From the NCBI GenBank assembly GCA_900473185.1, contig UCKU01000004.1:48205-112204 (forward strand): 64,000 nt of DNA, in the 5' to 3' direction. The notes under the pieces are model-generated. The model did no database searches. It was given only the letters and a program-made list of their open reading frames with translations, and was not told the DNA's origin. Position numbers and translations under genes: made by a program. Shown here one piece after another: positions 34,418 to 42,773 of the stretch. The stretch is from Hyphomicrobiales bacterium. Its GTDB lineage: Bacteria; Pseudomonadota; Alphaproteobacteria; Rhizobiales; Rhizobiaceae. The number at the start of each line of letters is the position of its first letter. The first letter of the stretch is position 1.

Positions 34418-35752
34418 TTACTTCGCGGCCAGCCGTGCTTTCAGCGCATCGGCCTCTGCCTTCAATTGGGCGCCCTGCTCGGCAGCGGTCAAATTCGTCG
34501 TCTGGTTTTCGAACATGATCTGGCCGTTGAGGATCGGCACGCGCCCGGTCACGGCCGTCGCTAGCGATTTTCTGGCGTTCGTCGAGGTTGAGGCGAGATC
34601 CAGGCTGCTCTCATCGCCGAAGGCCAGATGGACAGTCATGCCTTTCGACATATCCAGCCTCATGCTGTCATCCGATCCCTTGAACGAGATCACCATGCTG
34701 TCACCGCGGTCGTCGATGATGACATCATCCTTCGAGTAGCCCGTGAGATTGATGGTCAGGTCGTCGCGCGACAGGATCGTATCCTTGCCGTCGCCCTTGG
34801 CGAAATTGACCGTCGAACCTTCGCCCGTCAGGCGGATCACATCATCGCCCGTACCGCCAGTCACATTGGAATGGGCGCCGGTCTGGATGTAGTCGTTCCC
34901 CTCGCCGGCATAGACGGTTTCATAGCCGAAAATCTGGTAGTCCTGATTGGGGCCGTTATTGACCGATGTAATGATCACATCGTCACCTGCTCCGGCCTGA
35001 ACGGTCGAGTAGCCGTATGCGAAGACCAGGTCGTTGCCTTCGCCGGCGTCGATTGTCGAGTGGTCGCCGCCTTCCATTACATCGTTGCCGGCGCCGCCGT
35101 CGAGATCCACGTAGCTGTAGCCGACGACCACGTCATTGCCATCGCCGCCAGATACCTGTGAGTGGTCATAGACCTCGAGCACGTCGTTGCCGCCGCCCCC
35201 CGCGACCGTCGAATAACCATAGGTCTGGACGATATCATTTCCGTCACCCGCATCGACGGTGGCGTGATCATATGTCCGGATGACGTCGTTTCCGGCGCCA
35301 CCCGTGACAGATGAATAGGAATAGGTGGAGACGTAATTATCGCCCGAGCCGGTATCGATCGTGCCGTGATCCATGGTCATGACCATATCGTCACCGGCGC
35401 CGGCATGCACGGTCGCGTGTGAGCCGGCGAAAACACCGTCGTCGCCGTCTCCGGCATCGATCTCGGCATCGTCCCCGGCCAGGATGATGTCGTCGCCGCC
35501 GCCGGCGCTGATCTTGGCATGGGCAAGCGCCAGGATGATATCGCCAGAATCGGTGCCCTGAACCTCGGCACCGTTCATCAAGGCAGACAGGATCGAGGAA
35601 TAGGCCCGCTTCGTCGGTTCGTCGAGATGCGACAGAAGATTGCCGAGAATCTGGCTGGCTGCACTTTGCGGTTGGGGTGCATTACCCGCACGAACCAGCA
35701 GATATTGTGTATTCGTCCAAATATTGCCCCCGGCGGGAGGGATCTGCATCAT
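34418..35752 (-). CDS. RTX-like calcium-binding repeat protein
   Basis: A 444-aa protein. About 80 N-terminal residues have no signal peptide. Then come 10 consecutive 17-residue repeats starting with G-x-G-[ND]-D-x-[VIL], two or three longer degenerate ones, and a C-terminal region ending in AEADALKARLAAK. The nonapeptide GGxGxDxUx of classical RTX proteins is present once per 17 residues. Lack of a signal peptide fits type I secretion, but no secretion genes are near. ATG 35752 has GGAG at good spacing; an in-frame ATG at 35788 is possible. It sits between two copies of antiporter sequence. The role is unknown (adhesin or surface protein type). Confidence 0.82.
   Translation of the reverse strand: MMQIPPAGGNIWTNTQYLLVRAGNAPQPQSAASQILGNLLSHLDEPTKRAYSSILSALMNGAEVQGTDSGDIILALAHAKISAGGGDDIILAGDDAEIDAGDGDDGVFAGSHATVHAGAGDDMVMTMDHGTIDTGSGDNYVSTYSYSSVTGGAGNDVIRTYDHATVDAGDGNDIVQTYGYSTVAGGGGNDVLEVYDHSQVSGGDGNDVVVGYSYVDLDGGAGNDVMEGGDHSTIDAGEGNDLVFAYGYSTVQAGAGDDVIITSVNNGPNQDYQIFGYETVYAGEGNDYIQTGAHSNVTGGTGDDVIRLTGEGSTVNFAKGDGKDTILSRDDLTINLTGYSKDDVIIDDRGDSMVISFKGSDDSMRLDMSKGMTVHLAFGDESSLDLASTSTNARKSLATAVTGRVPILNGQIMFENQTTNLTAAEQGAQLKAEADALKARLAAK
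34799..35503 (-). repeat. In-gene 51-bp tandem repeats with a 34-residue higher-order period
   Basis: Ten exact-length 17-codon units are followed by units of 29, 17 and 19 codons. From the third unit, alternate units carry D-H-x-x-[IV] (MDHGTI, YDHATV, YDHSQV, GDHSTI), while the others carry YSY or YGY (YSYSSV, YGYSTV, YSYVDL, YGYSTV). This makes a two-unit, 34-residue super-repeat. The 29-codon unit keeps FGYETV after an insert. Confidence 0.85.
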
Positions 35753-36087
35753 GGCCATTCTCCGGATAAATCCACCCTCCGCGCTCATGCGGACGGCGGC
35801 TGGTGAATTGCAGGAGCCTCATGCGCCAAGCCTATCGTGAGTTGCAATATCTGGTCTGGAAGTAAAACAGTGGTAAACAAGAGTTGGAAGATGTCGCACG
35901 CTATACGTACATTTACCCGGCAGGAAACGCTTTGTGATTGAAAAATCAGCGATTGCCATGTTGATCACGACAGCCTGAAGTGGCGTCGCTTCCGGCATGA
36001 CGGTCGATTGGCGGGACAGGAGCGATACCGAGGGTTGGGAACGCTGCGTCCGACCGGTACTTGCCCTTGAGCAATCCTACCTGCGCC

Positions 36088-36520
36088 TCAGCTCTCGGTA
36101 ATGCGCCGATCCTCGTCGGAGCCGACCGAGAGCTGTTTCCAGTCGAGATCTTCCTGCAGTTCGAGATATTGCGTCGGGCCGATCCTGTCCTTGTCGCGCA
36201 GTTCCTCCAGGCGCTGGCGCTGGGCGATCACGGCGGCGATCGTCAGTTTGCGGCGGCGCTCGAGCGGCGAGGTCCCGCCAAGGTCCGAGGGCACCGTCCA
36301 GTGATCCCTGCAGATCGTCCGGATGGCCTCGGCCTCGGCGCTGCCTTCCTTCTCGAGCCGCTGGAACGCCGCCTCGGCGAGCGAACGCCTTGCCGCTTCC
36401 AGTTCGTCATGGAATTGGCCTTGCCGCCCGAGTTTCAGGAAGTGGATCATCGGGGCAAGTGTTGCTCCCTGGATGACGAGGGTTGCCAGCACCACGGCAA
36501 AGGCTGTCAGCACGACGAGG
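36088..36520 (-). repeat. Donor copy of the direct repeat flanking the RTX-like gene
   Basis: The last 430 or so bases of the antiporter gene match 33961-34330 with few differences, at an offset of 2127 bases where they align. Identity begins abruptly at CCTCAGCTCTCGG in both copies, just before the stop codon. It fades near AAAGGCTGTCAGCACGAC after a small deletion in the copy. Confidence 0.8.
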
Positions 36521-37629
36521 TCCCGTTCCGGAAAGTCGGCGGGCAGGGCAAAGGCGGTGGCGAGCGTGACGAGGCCGCGCATGCCGGACCAGCCGACCAG
36601 GAAGGTTTCCCCGTGCTTGAAGGGAGCCAGCATTTTGCCGCGCCGGTGGCGCGAAATGACGATCGCATGCAGGAGGAAGGCCATCGCCAAGCGCGCCAGG
36701 ATGACGCCGACCACGACGATGGCGGCAAAACCGAGCGCCCGTTCGAGCGCGTCGGCCGACATGGATTCGACGATGCTGCGCGCCTGCAACCCCATCAGCA
36801 GGAAGGCGACGACGTTCAGCAGGAAGACGACGGTCGTCCATACGGCAAAGGAATGCACCCGCATGCGCGGGGAATCTTCGACCGTCGAAAGCGTGGCGAT
36901 CGTCATGGCGCTCGCAACCGTTGCCAGTACGGCCGAAAGGTGCAGATGCTCGGCAATCAGCCAGGTCGAAAAGGCATAGACGAACTGCAGCAGGGTGCCG
37001 CCGACCGTGTTTTCGGTGATTGGCCGGAGCCGCGAGACGAAAAAGCCGAAGACGATGCCGAGCAAAATGCCGCCAGGTGCTGCGAAGCCGATCTGGAGGG
37101 CAGTCGCGCCATCGAGACCACCACGGGCCTGGACCGTGAGTGCTGCTCCAAACAGCAACAGCGCCGTTGCATCGTTGAAGAGGCTTTCGCCCTTCAGCAG
37201 CGCATCCACGCGGCGGTCTACCGGCAGATTGGAAAGCACGGCGGTCGCTGCAGCTGCATCGGGCGGGGCAACGATGGCGCCAAGTGTGACCGCCACGGCG
37301 ATCGGCAAGCCGACGGTCAGCATGCTGATCGACACCACCACGCCCGTTGTCACCAGAACGGCAATGACGGCATAGAAGATCAGCGGCACCAGCATACGCC
37401 GCGCAGCCCCCATCGGGAAATCATAGGCGGAATCGACAAGCACCGGTGCGATAAACAGGGCAAGCGCCGTCGGCGGGTCGATCGGGATGACAGGCGCACC
37501 GGGCAGCATCGCCACGCCGACGCCGGCGGCAGCCAGAATGCCGGGATAGGGCAGGTGCATGCGCCGGGTGATCTGCAGGAGCAGGATGGCGACGGCCAGC
37601 AGGGCTACGAGGGTTTCGAAGAAGGTCAT
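36088..37629 (-). CDS. CPA1-family Na+/H+ antiporter (NhaP type)
   Basis: A 513-aa inner-membrane cation/proton antiporter with about 12 helices. The CPA1 core includes PPTALALFIAPVLVDSAYDFP, GAIVAPPDAAAATAVLSNLPVDRRVDALLKGESLFNDATAL (Asp pair at the ion site) and SGMRGLVTLATAFALP. A cytoplasmic tail of about 110 residues ends DEDRRITES. ATG 37629 (MTFFETLVALLAVAILLLQ) starts directly at the first helix; longer starts have poor sequence. It is divergent from the FAD amine oxidase gene. Confidence 0.9.
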   Translation of the reverse strand: MTFFETLVALLAVAILLLQITRRMHLPYPGILAAAGVGVAMLPGAPVIPIDPPTALALFIAPVLVDSAYDFPMGAARRMLVPLIFYAVIAVLVTTGVVVSISMLTVGLPIAVAVTLGAIVAPPDAAAATAVLSNLPVDRRVDALLKGESLFNDATALLLFGAALTVQARGGLDGATALQIGFAAPGGILLGIVFGFFVSRLRPITENTVGGTLLQFVYAFSTWLIAEHLHLSAVLATVASAMTIATLSTVEDSPRMRVHSFAVWTTVVFLLNVVAFLLMGLQARSIVESMSADALERALGFAAIVVVGVILARLAMAFLLHAIVISRHRRGKMLAPFKHGETFLVGWSGMRGLVTLATAFALPADFPERDLVVLTAFAVVLATLVIQGATLAPMIHFLKLGRQGQFHDELEAARRSLAEAAFQRLEKEGSAEAEAIRTICRDHWTVPSDLGGTSPLERRRKLTIAAVIAQRQRLEELRDKDRIGPTQYLELQEDLDWKQLSVGSDEDRRITES

Positions 37630-37732
37630 GTCGGTATAGTAGCAGGCTTTCGGGCGCATTGAAGCGGGTGAGGCTCCCATGTAAAGCTGAAGCCTATCAA
37701 GGTGATGACGAAACGTGGGGCGAAGCGGTGAC

Positions 37733-38956
37733 ATGGACTACGATGTAGCTGTTATCGGCGCCGGTGCGGCGGGCATTGCTGCGGCGCGAAGGCTGACCGA
37801 TGCCGGACGCTCGGTCATCATCCTCGAAGCCAGCAACCGTGTCGGCGGTCGGGCCTGGACGGTCGAACTTTCCGGAATGGCGCTCGATATGGGCTGTGGC
37901 TGGCTGCATTCGGCTGAGCGCAATCCCCTTGTCGCGATCGGCCGCGAGGGAGGCTTTACGATCGAGCGCGGGCCTACGGCCTGGCAGAGCCAGTGGCGCG
38001 ATCTCGGTTTCTCGCCGGAAGAACGTGCGGCGGCTGCGGCCGCCTGGCAGGCGCTTGAAAAGCGGCTGCGGGCCAATCCGCCGGCAAGCGACAGGGCCTC
38101 GGACGCGCTGGAGCCGGATGGTGAGTGGAACGCCTATTGCCAGTCGCTCAGCGGCTATCTGAACGGCGCGCCGCTGGAGCGGCTGTCGGTTGCCGACTTC
38201 CTTGCCTATGACAGTGCCGCAACCGATGCCAACTGGCGGGTACACGAAGGCTATGGAAATCTGATCGGGGCTGCCGTTCCCGATGTGACCCTGCGCCTGT
38301 CGACGCCGGTGCGCCGTGTCGCGCTGACCAGTGAGGGTGTCCGGCTTGAAACCGATCGCGGCCCGGTCACGGCAGGAGCGGCAATCATCACGGTCTCGAC
38401 CAATGTTCTCGCCCACGGCACTATCGCCTTTGGCCCTGAGGCCGATGATCATCTGCATGCCGCAGCGCAACTGCCGCTCGGCCTCGCCGACAAGCTGTTC
38501 ATGGAGCTTCACGGCAATCATGGCCTCGAGCCGGAAACCCATCTGCTCGGCGATGCCAGGAACGACGAGACCGGCAGCTATTATATCCGGCCGCTCGGAC
38601 GCCCGGTTGTCGAAGGCTTCTTCGGCGGAAAGGGCGCCGTCGTCATCGAACAGGCTGGCCTGCTCGACGCCTTCACCTTCGCCCTCGACCAGCTGTCATC
38701 GCTCATCGGAAACAATATTCGCCAGCACCTGCGGCCGCTCGCAGCTTCGTCCTGGTGCCACACGGATTGGGTTCGTGGCTCCTACAGCCATGCGCTTCCC
38801 GGCCATGCCGATGCCCGCACCGTCCTCGCCCGACCGGTCGGCGACCGGCTGTTCTTCGCCGGTGAGGCAACGCATCAATCGGACTTTTCGACGGCACACG
38901 GGGCTTGGGAGAGCGGCTTGCGGGCCGCCGCTGAGGTGATGGGCAGCGCCGGCTAA
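37733..38956 (+). CDS. FAD-dependent amine oxidase
   Basis: A 407-aa flavoprotein of the monoamine oxidase family. The dinucleotide-binding fold is DVAVIGAGAAGIAAARRL, with the ILEASNRVGGRAWT motif. The C-terminal FAD motif is RLFFAGEATHQSDFSTAHGAWESG. LDMGCGWLHS is the family's aromatic-cage entry segment. ATG 37733 is preferred over an in-frame GTG at 37715. It could oxidise amines such as polyamines; the substrate is unknown. It is not in an operon with the copper amine oxidase. Confidence 0.9.
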   Translation: MDYDVAVIGAGAAGIAAARRLTDAGRSVIILEASNRVGGRAWTVELSGMALDMGCGWLHSAERNPLVAIGREGGFTIERGPTAWQSQWRDLGFSPEERAAAAAAWQALEKRLRANPPASDRASDALEPDGEWNAYCQSLSGYLNGAPLERLSVADFLAYDSAATDANWRVHEGYGNLIGAAVPDVTLRLSTPVRRVALTSEGVRLETDRGPVTAGAAIITVSTNVLAHGTIAFGPEADDHLHAAAQLPLGLADKLFMELHGNHGLEPETHLLGDARNDETGSYYIRPLGRPVVEGFFGGKGAVVIEQAGLLDAFTFALDQLSSLIGNNIRQHLRPLAASSWCHTDWVRGSYSHALPGHADARTVLARPVGDRLFFAGEATHQSDFSTAHGAWESGLRAAAEVMGSAG

Positions 38957-38969
38957 GAGTTGCGATAGC

Positions 38970-39001
38970 AAAGCCGAGCGGTTTTTCACCGCCCGGCTTT
39001 T
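38970..39001 (+). terminator. Rho-independent terminator after the FAD amine oxidase
   Basis: AAAGCCG..CGG and CCG.CCGGCTTTT form a GC-rich stem with a TTTTTCA loop, ending in TTTTG. It lies between two convergent genes and may work in both directions. Confidence 0.85.
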
Positions 39002-39049
39002 GTATGATAACGCTTTCACAGGCAACGCCAATAAGGCGATCCTGTCACC

Positions 39050-40072
39050 TTATTGCAATGTGCGACCCTGGAGCTGTCCCGCGGCGAAGTCCGGCACGGC
39101 AGTGGCTGCACCGGCGCCTTCCAGGCCGGTTGCCACGACAGCGACACGGAACCTGCCGTCGAGGCTGCGGTCAAAGATTGCGCCGACGACGATTTCGGCG
39201 TCGTCCTGCACTTCGTCGCGAATGCGGCTTGCGGCCTCGTCGACTTCGAACAGCGTCATGTCGGAACCGCCGGAAATCGAGATCAGCACGCCCTTGGCAC
39301 CCTTCATCGAGATATCGTCGAGCAGCGGGTTGGCGATAGCAGCTTCCGCAGCCTTCATCGCGCGTCCCTCGCCCTCAGCCTCGCCCGTACCCATCATCGC
39401 CCGGCCCATGCCGCGCATGACGGACTTCACATCGGCGAAGTCGAGATTGATCAGGCCTTCCTTGACGATGAGATCAGTGATGCAGCCAACACCTGCATAA
39501 AGCACGCGGTCTGCCGTCATAAAGGCATCGGCAAAGGTGGTTTTCGCATCAGCAATGCGGAAGAGGTTCTGGTTGGGAATGACGATAACGGTATCGGCCG
39601 CCTGGCGCAGCGCTTCGATGCCGGCTTCGGCCATCTTCATGCGGCGATTGCCCTCGAAGGTGAAGGGCTTGGTGACGACGCCGACCGTCAGGATGCCGGC
39701 CGAACGTGCCGCATGTGCAATGACGGGTGCCGCACCCGTGCCCGTGCCGCCGCCCATGCCGGCGGTGACGAAACACATATGCGAGCCGCTCAGGTGATCC
39801 ATGATCTCGTCGAGCGATTCCTCGGCAGCAGCACGGCCGACTTCCGGCAGGGAGCCGGCGCCGAGACCTTCCGTGACATGGGCACCGAGCTGGATGCGGC
39901 GCGTCGCCTTGGAGGTCGCGAGCACTTGGGCGTCCGTATTTGCGGCGATGAAATCAACGCCGGCCAGTTTTTCGGCGATCATGTTGTTGATCGCGTTTCC
40001 GCCACCACCGCCGACGCCAATCACCGTGATCTGCGGCCGTAGTCCTGTAATGCCGCTCTTGGCGTCTGTCAT
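39050..40072 (-). CDS. Short FtsZ paralogue (FtsZ2-like), lacking linker and C-terminal peptide
   Basis: A 340-aa tubulin-like GTPase. It has the GTP signature [13 protein letters not shown] (107-113), N-terminal [12 protein letters not shown], and the T7 catalytic loop [11 protein letters not shown] with both Asp. It ends soon after the C-terminal domain ([11 protein letters not shown]). The long linker and the FtsA/FtsZ-interacting peptide of the cell-division FtsZ are missing. ATG 40072 follows AGGAG; an ATG nine codons earlier is less likely. It resembles the dispensable short FtsZ2 of Sinorhizobium meliloti (recalled). It lies alone on this plasmid-type replicon, convergent with the FAD oxidase. 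Confidence 0.9.
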   Translation of the reverse strand: MTDAKSGITGLRPQITVIGVGGGGGNAINNMIAEKLAGVDFIAANTDAQVLATSKATRRIQLGAHVTEGLGAGSLPEVGRAAAEESLDEIMDHLSGSHMCFVTAGMGGGTGTGAAPVIAHAARSAGILTVGVVTKPFTFEGNRRMKMAEAGIEALRQAADTVIVIPNQNLFRIADAKTTFADAFMTADRVLYAGVGCITDLIVKEGLINLDFADVKSVMRGMGRAMMGTGEAEGEGRAMKAAEAAIANPLLDDISMKGAKGVLISISGGSDMTLFEVDEAASRIRDEVQDDAEIVVGAIFDRSLDGRFRVAVVATGLEGAGAATAVPDFAAGQLQGRTLQ

Positions 40073-40315
40073 CGAACTCTCCTTTTGTCCCTCGTGCATG
40101 CTCCGCCCCGTCGCGGATAGCGAATCGCATCATACGTTAAGCGCGCAACAAGGCAGAGGCGGGGCGAGCTTTGCAATATCCAAAGGGATTTCAGCACTCG
40201 TTCATGTTCGAAAAGACCGCACGGTGAGATTGATCCGGAAGATCGCACCAGCGGCGATTGCTTTGCGTCGAGGCGAAGTTTGGCTAAAGATGAAAACGAA
40301 ACGAAGGGAGGGCGC

Positions 40316-41089
40316 ATGTTTCTGTCGGATCGCCAGGAGAAGATCATCGCGCTTGCGAGGTCGTCGGGCCGGGTACTGGTCGATGACCTGGCGGCGCAGT
40401 TTGCCGTGACACCGCAGACAATCCGCAAGGATCTGAACGATCTCTGCGATGCGCAGCTTCTGACGCGCATTCATGGCGGTGCAACCTTCCCGCGCGGGAC
40501 GGAGAATGTCCGCTATGATGCACGGCGCCAGATCGCCGCGATAGAAAAACAGGCGATCGGTGTTGCTGCCGCTGATCTCATTCCCAACAACAGCTCGCTC
40601 TTCATCAATATCGGCACGACGACGGAAGCTGTCGGAGAGGCGCTCTCCGATCATCACGAATTGATGGTGATCACCAATAATATCAATGTCGCCAATAGAT
40701 TAAGACTAATCGACAATATCGAGGTGGTGATTGCCGGCGGCGTGGTGCGCCAATCCGATGGCGGTATCGTCGGGGAAGCGGCGGTCGATTTCATCAGGCA
40801 ATTCAAGGTCGACTATGCCGTAATCGGCGCTTCGGCGATCGATCCGGATGGCGCTTTGCTCGACTACGATTTCCGTGAGGTGAAGGTCGCCCAGGCCATC
40901 ATCGCCAACGCCAGACACGTCATCCTGGTAGCGGATTCGACCAAGTTCGAACGGACAGCACCCGTCCGTATTGGCCAGATTTCGCAGGTCCATACCTTCA
41001 TCACCGACCAATGCGATTCGCCTTCTATCCGCAATATCTGTCAGCAGAGCGGTGTTGTGCTGGTCGAAACAGCGAAAGCTAACCGCTGA
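40316..41089 (+). CDS. glpR: GlpR, DeoR-family repressor of glycerol-3-phosphate genes
   Basis: A 257-aa DeoR-family regulator. HTH: SDRQEKIIALARSSGRVLVDDLAAQFAVTPQTIRKDLNDL. The sugar-phosphate-sensing domain includes NIGTTTEAVGEAL, GVVRQSDGGIVGEAA and ADSTKFERTAPVRI. It responds to a phosphorylated intermediate, presumably glycerol-3-phosphate. ATG 40316 has GGGAGG upstream. CGAA repeats just before the start (40297-40305) resemble the TTCG units in the glpD promoter, which suggests autoregulation. It is directly upstream of glpD. Confidence 0.93.
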   Translation: MFLSDRQEKIIALARSSGRVLVDDLAAQFAVTPQTIRKDLNDLCDAQLLTRIHGGATFPRGTENVRYDARRQIAAIEKQAIGVAAADLIPNNSSLFINIGTTTEAVGEALSDHHELMVITNNINVANRLRLIDNIEVVIAGGVVRQSDGGIVGEAAVDFIRQFKVDYAVIGASAIDPDGALLDYDFREVKVAQAIIANARHVILVADSTKFERTAPVRIGQISQVHTFITDQCDSPSIRNICQQSGVVLVETAKANR

Positions 41090-41107
41090 TTTTAGCGGCG
41101 AATAACA

Positions 41108-41154
41108 TTCGTTTGACATTCGAAAAATTTTCGGTTTAATCATCCTCATTTTCG
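41108..41154 (+). promoter_or_regulatory. glpD promoter with helically phased TTCG repeats (GlpR operator)
   Basis: TTGACA (41113-41118) and TTAATC (41136-41141) with exact 17-bp spacing form a sigma70-type promoter. TTCG occurs at 41108, 41119, 41130 and 41151, i.e. spaced 11, 11 and 21 bases on one face of the helix. A 13-bp palindrome CGAAAA-A-TTTTCG (41121-41133) fills the spacer. Binding there would block the polymerase, as expected for GlpR. Confidence 0.65.
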
Positions 41155-41201
41155 CAATGGTGGGGGAACCGTTGCGCCGTCCTTGCTCAAAGAGGGGGAG
41201 C

Positions 41202-42731
41202 ATGAGCCGTATCCACGATATTTTCGTCATTGGTGGTGGGATCAACGGCTGCGGGATCGCGCGCGATGCGGTTGGCCGTGGTTATACGGTCGCGCTTGCC
41301 GAGATGAATGATTTCGCCTCCGGCACCTCGTCGGGTGCGACCAAGCTCATCCATGGCGGATTGCGCTATCTCGAACATTACGAGTTCCGCCTGGTGCGCG
41401 AATCGCTGATGGAGCGCGAGATCTTATGGGCCATGGCCCCGCATATCATCTGGCCGCTGCGCTTCGTGCTGCCCTATCACAAGGGCGGCATCCGCCCGGC
41501 CTGGATGATCCGGCTTGGCCTGTTCCTCTACGACCATCTCGGCGGCCGCAAGCTGCTGCCGCCGACTTCGGTCTTGAACATGCGCACCGATCCGGCGGCA
41601 AAGCCCTTGAAGGCGCTGTTTTCCAAGGCCTTCGAATATTCCGACGGCTGGGTCGACGATGCCCGCATGGTGGTGCTCAATGCCCGCGATGCCGCCGACA
41701 AGGGCGCGCTGATCATGCCGCGCACCAGGGTGGTGTCGGCGAGGCAGGAGAAGGGTGCTCAGGGGAAGGGCGTCTGGACGATCGAGACGATCAACACGGT
41801 GACCGGCAAGAGCGAGCGCCATCAGGCCCGCATGCTCATCAATGCCGCCGGTCCCTGGGTCGACCATGTCATCCGCTCCGCCTTCGGCCAGAACGAGGCC
41901 CGGCATGTGCGCCTCGTCCAGGGCAGCCACATCATCGTCAGGAAGAAGTTCGAGGGACCGCGCGCCTATTTCTTCCAGAACCCCGATAACCGCATCATCT
42001 TCGCCATCCCTTATGAGACCGACTTCACGCTGATCGGCACCACCGACCGCGACTACACCGCCGATCCGAAGGATGTGAAGATTTCCGAGGAGGAGACGCT
42101 CTATCTCTGCAATGCGGCGTCTGAATATTTCAAGGAGCCGGTCAAGCCCGACGATATCGTCTGGACCTATTCGGCGGTGCGCCCACTCTTCGACGACGGC
42201 GCCTCGAAGGCACAGGAAGCGACGCGTGACTATGTCTTAAAGGTCGAGGGCAAACAGGGCGAGGCACCGCTTCTCAATGTCTTCGGCGGCAAGCTCACCA
42301 CCTATCGGCGGCTGTCGGAACATGCGCTCGAAAAGATCGGCGAGGCGATCGGCGTCAAGGGCAGGCCCTGGACGGCGGGCAGCCATCTGCCGGGCGGCGA
42401 CTTTCCGGTGCAGGGCTATGAGGGCGAAGTCAACAAGCTGAAGAGCCGCTATCCGTTCCTGACAGAGCCCCATGCCCGCCGGCTGATCCGCCGCTATGGC
42501 ACGAAGGCCGCCACGCTGCTCGGCAATGCCCAGAAGACAGACGATCTCGGCAAGCTGTTCGGATCCGACCTCTACGAGGCAGAGGTTCGCTACCTGATCG
42601 AACATGAATGGGCCAGGCACGCCGAAGACGTGCTCTGGCGAAGAACAAAGGATGGCCTGCGCCTTTCAAAGGAGCAGGTGAGATCACTGGAGGAGTACAT
42701 GGCTGCCATACCGGCACAGATGGCCGGGTAA
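41202..42731 (+). CDS. glpD: Aerobic glycerol-3-phosphate dehydrogenase
   Basis: A 509-aa FAD enzyme that oxidises glycerol-3-phosphate to dihydroxyacetone phosphate at the inner membrane and feeds electrons to quinone. FAD motif: DIFVIGGGINGCGIARDAVGRG. GTSSGATKLIHGGLRYLEHYEFRLVRE is diagnostic. GTTDRDYTADPKDVKISEEE and VFGGKLTTYRRLSEHAL are also typical. ATG 41202 follows GGGGGAG. It is the first gene of the catabolic and uptake operon downstream of glpR. Confidence 0.95.
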   Translation: MSRIHDIFVIGGGINGCGIARDAVGRGYTVALAEMNDFASGTSSGATKLIHGGLRYLEHYEFRLVRESLMEREILWAMAPHIIWPLRFVLPYHKGGIRPAWMIRLGLFLYDHLGGRKLLPPTSVLNMRTDPAAKPLKALFSKAFEYSDGWVDDARMVVLNARDAADKGALIMPRTRVVSARQEKGAQGKGVWTIETINTVTGKSERHQARMLINAAGPWVDHVIRSAFGQNEARHVRLVQGSHIIVRKKFEGPRAYFFQNPDNRIIFAIPYETDFTLIGTTDRDYTADPKDVKISEEETLYLCNAASEYFKEPVKPDDIVWTYSAVRPLFDDGASKAQEATRDYVLKVEGKQGEAPLLNVFGGKLTTYRRLSEHALEKIGEAIGVKGRPWTAGSHLPGGDFPVQGYEGEVNKLKSRYPFLTEPHARRLIRRYGTKAATLLGNAQKTDDLGKLFGSDLYEAEVRYLIEHEWARHAEDVLWRRTKDGLRLSKEQVRSLEEYMAAIPAQMAG

Positions 42732-42773
42732 GGTGACGTGTGGTCCCCGTTGCGAGGAGGCACGGGAATCGGA

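Noticed and set aside
34799..35503. Regular 51-bp repeats considered as a CRISPR or satellite array
   Set aside because: The units diverge at DNA level, lie in one reading frame and encode an RTX-like repeat with no spacers.
36061..37662. A 533-codon open frame on the plus strand opposite the antiporter gene
   Set aside because: It is rich in His, Arg, Gln and Asp, has no fold-like pattern and mirrors a well-supported membrane protein. It is an antisense shadow of high-GC DNA.
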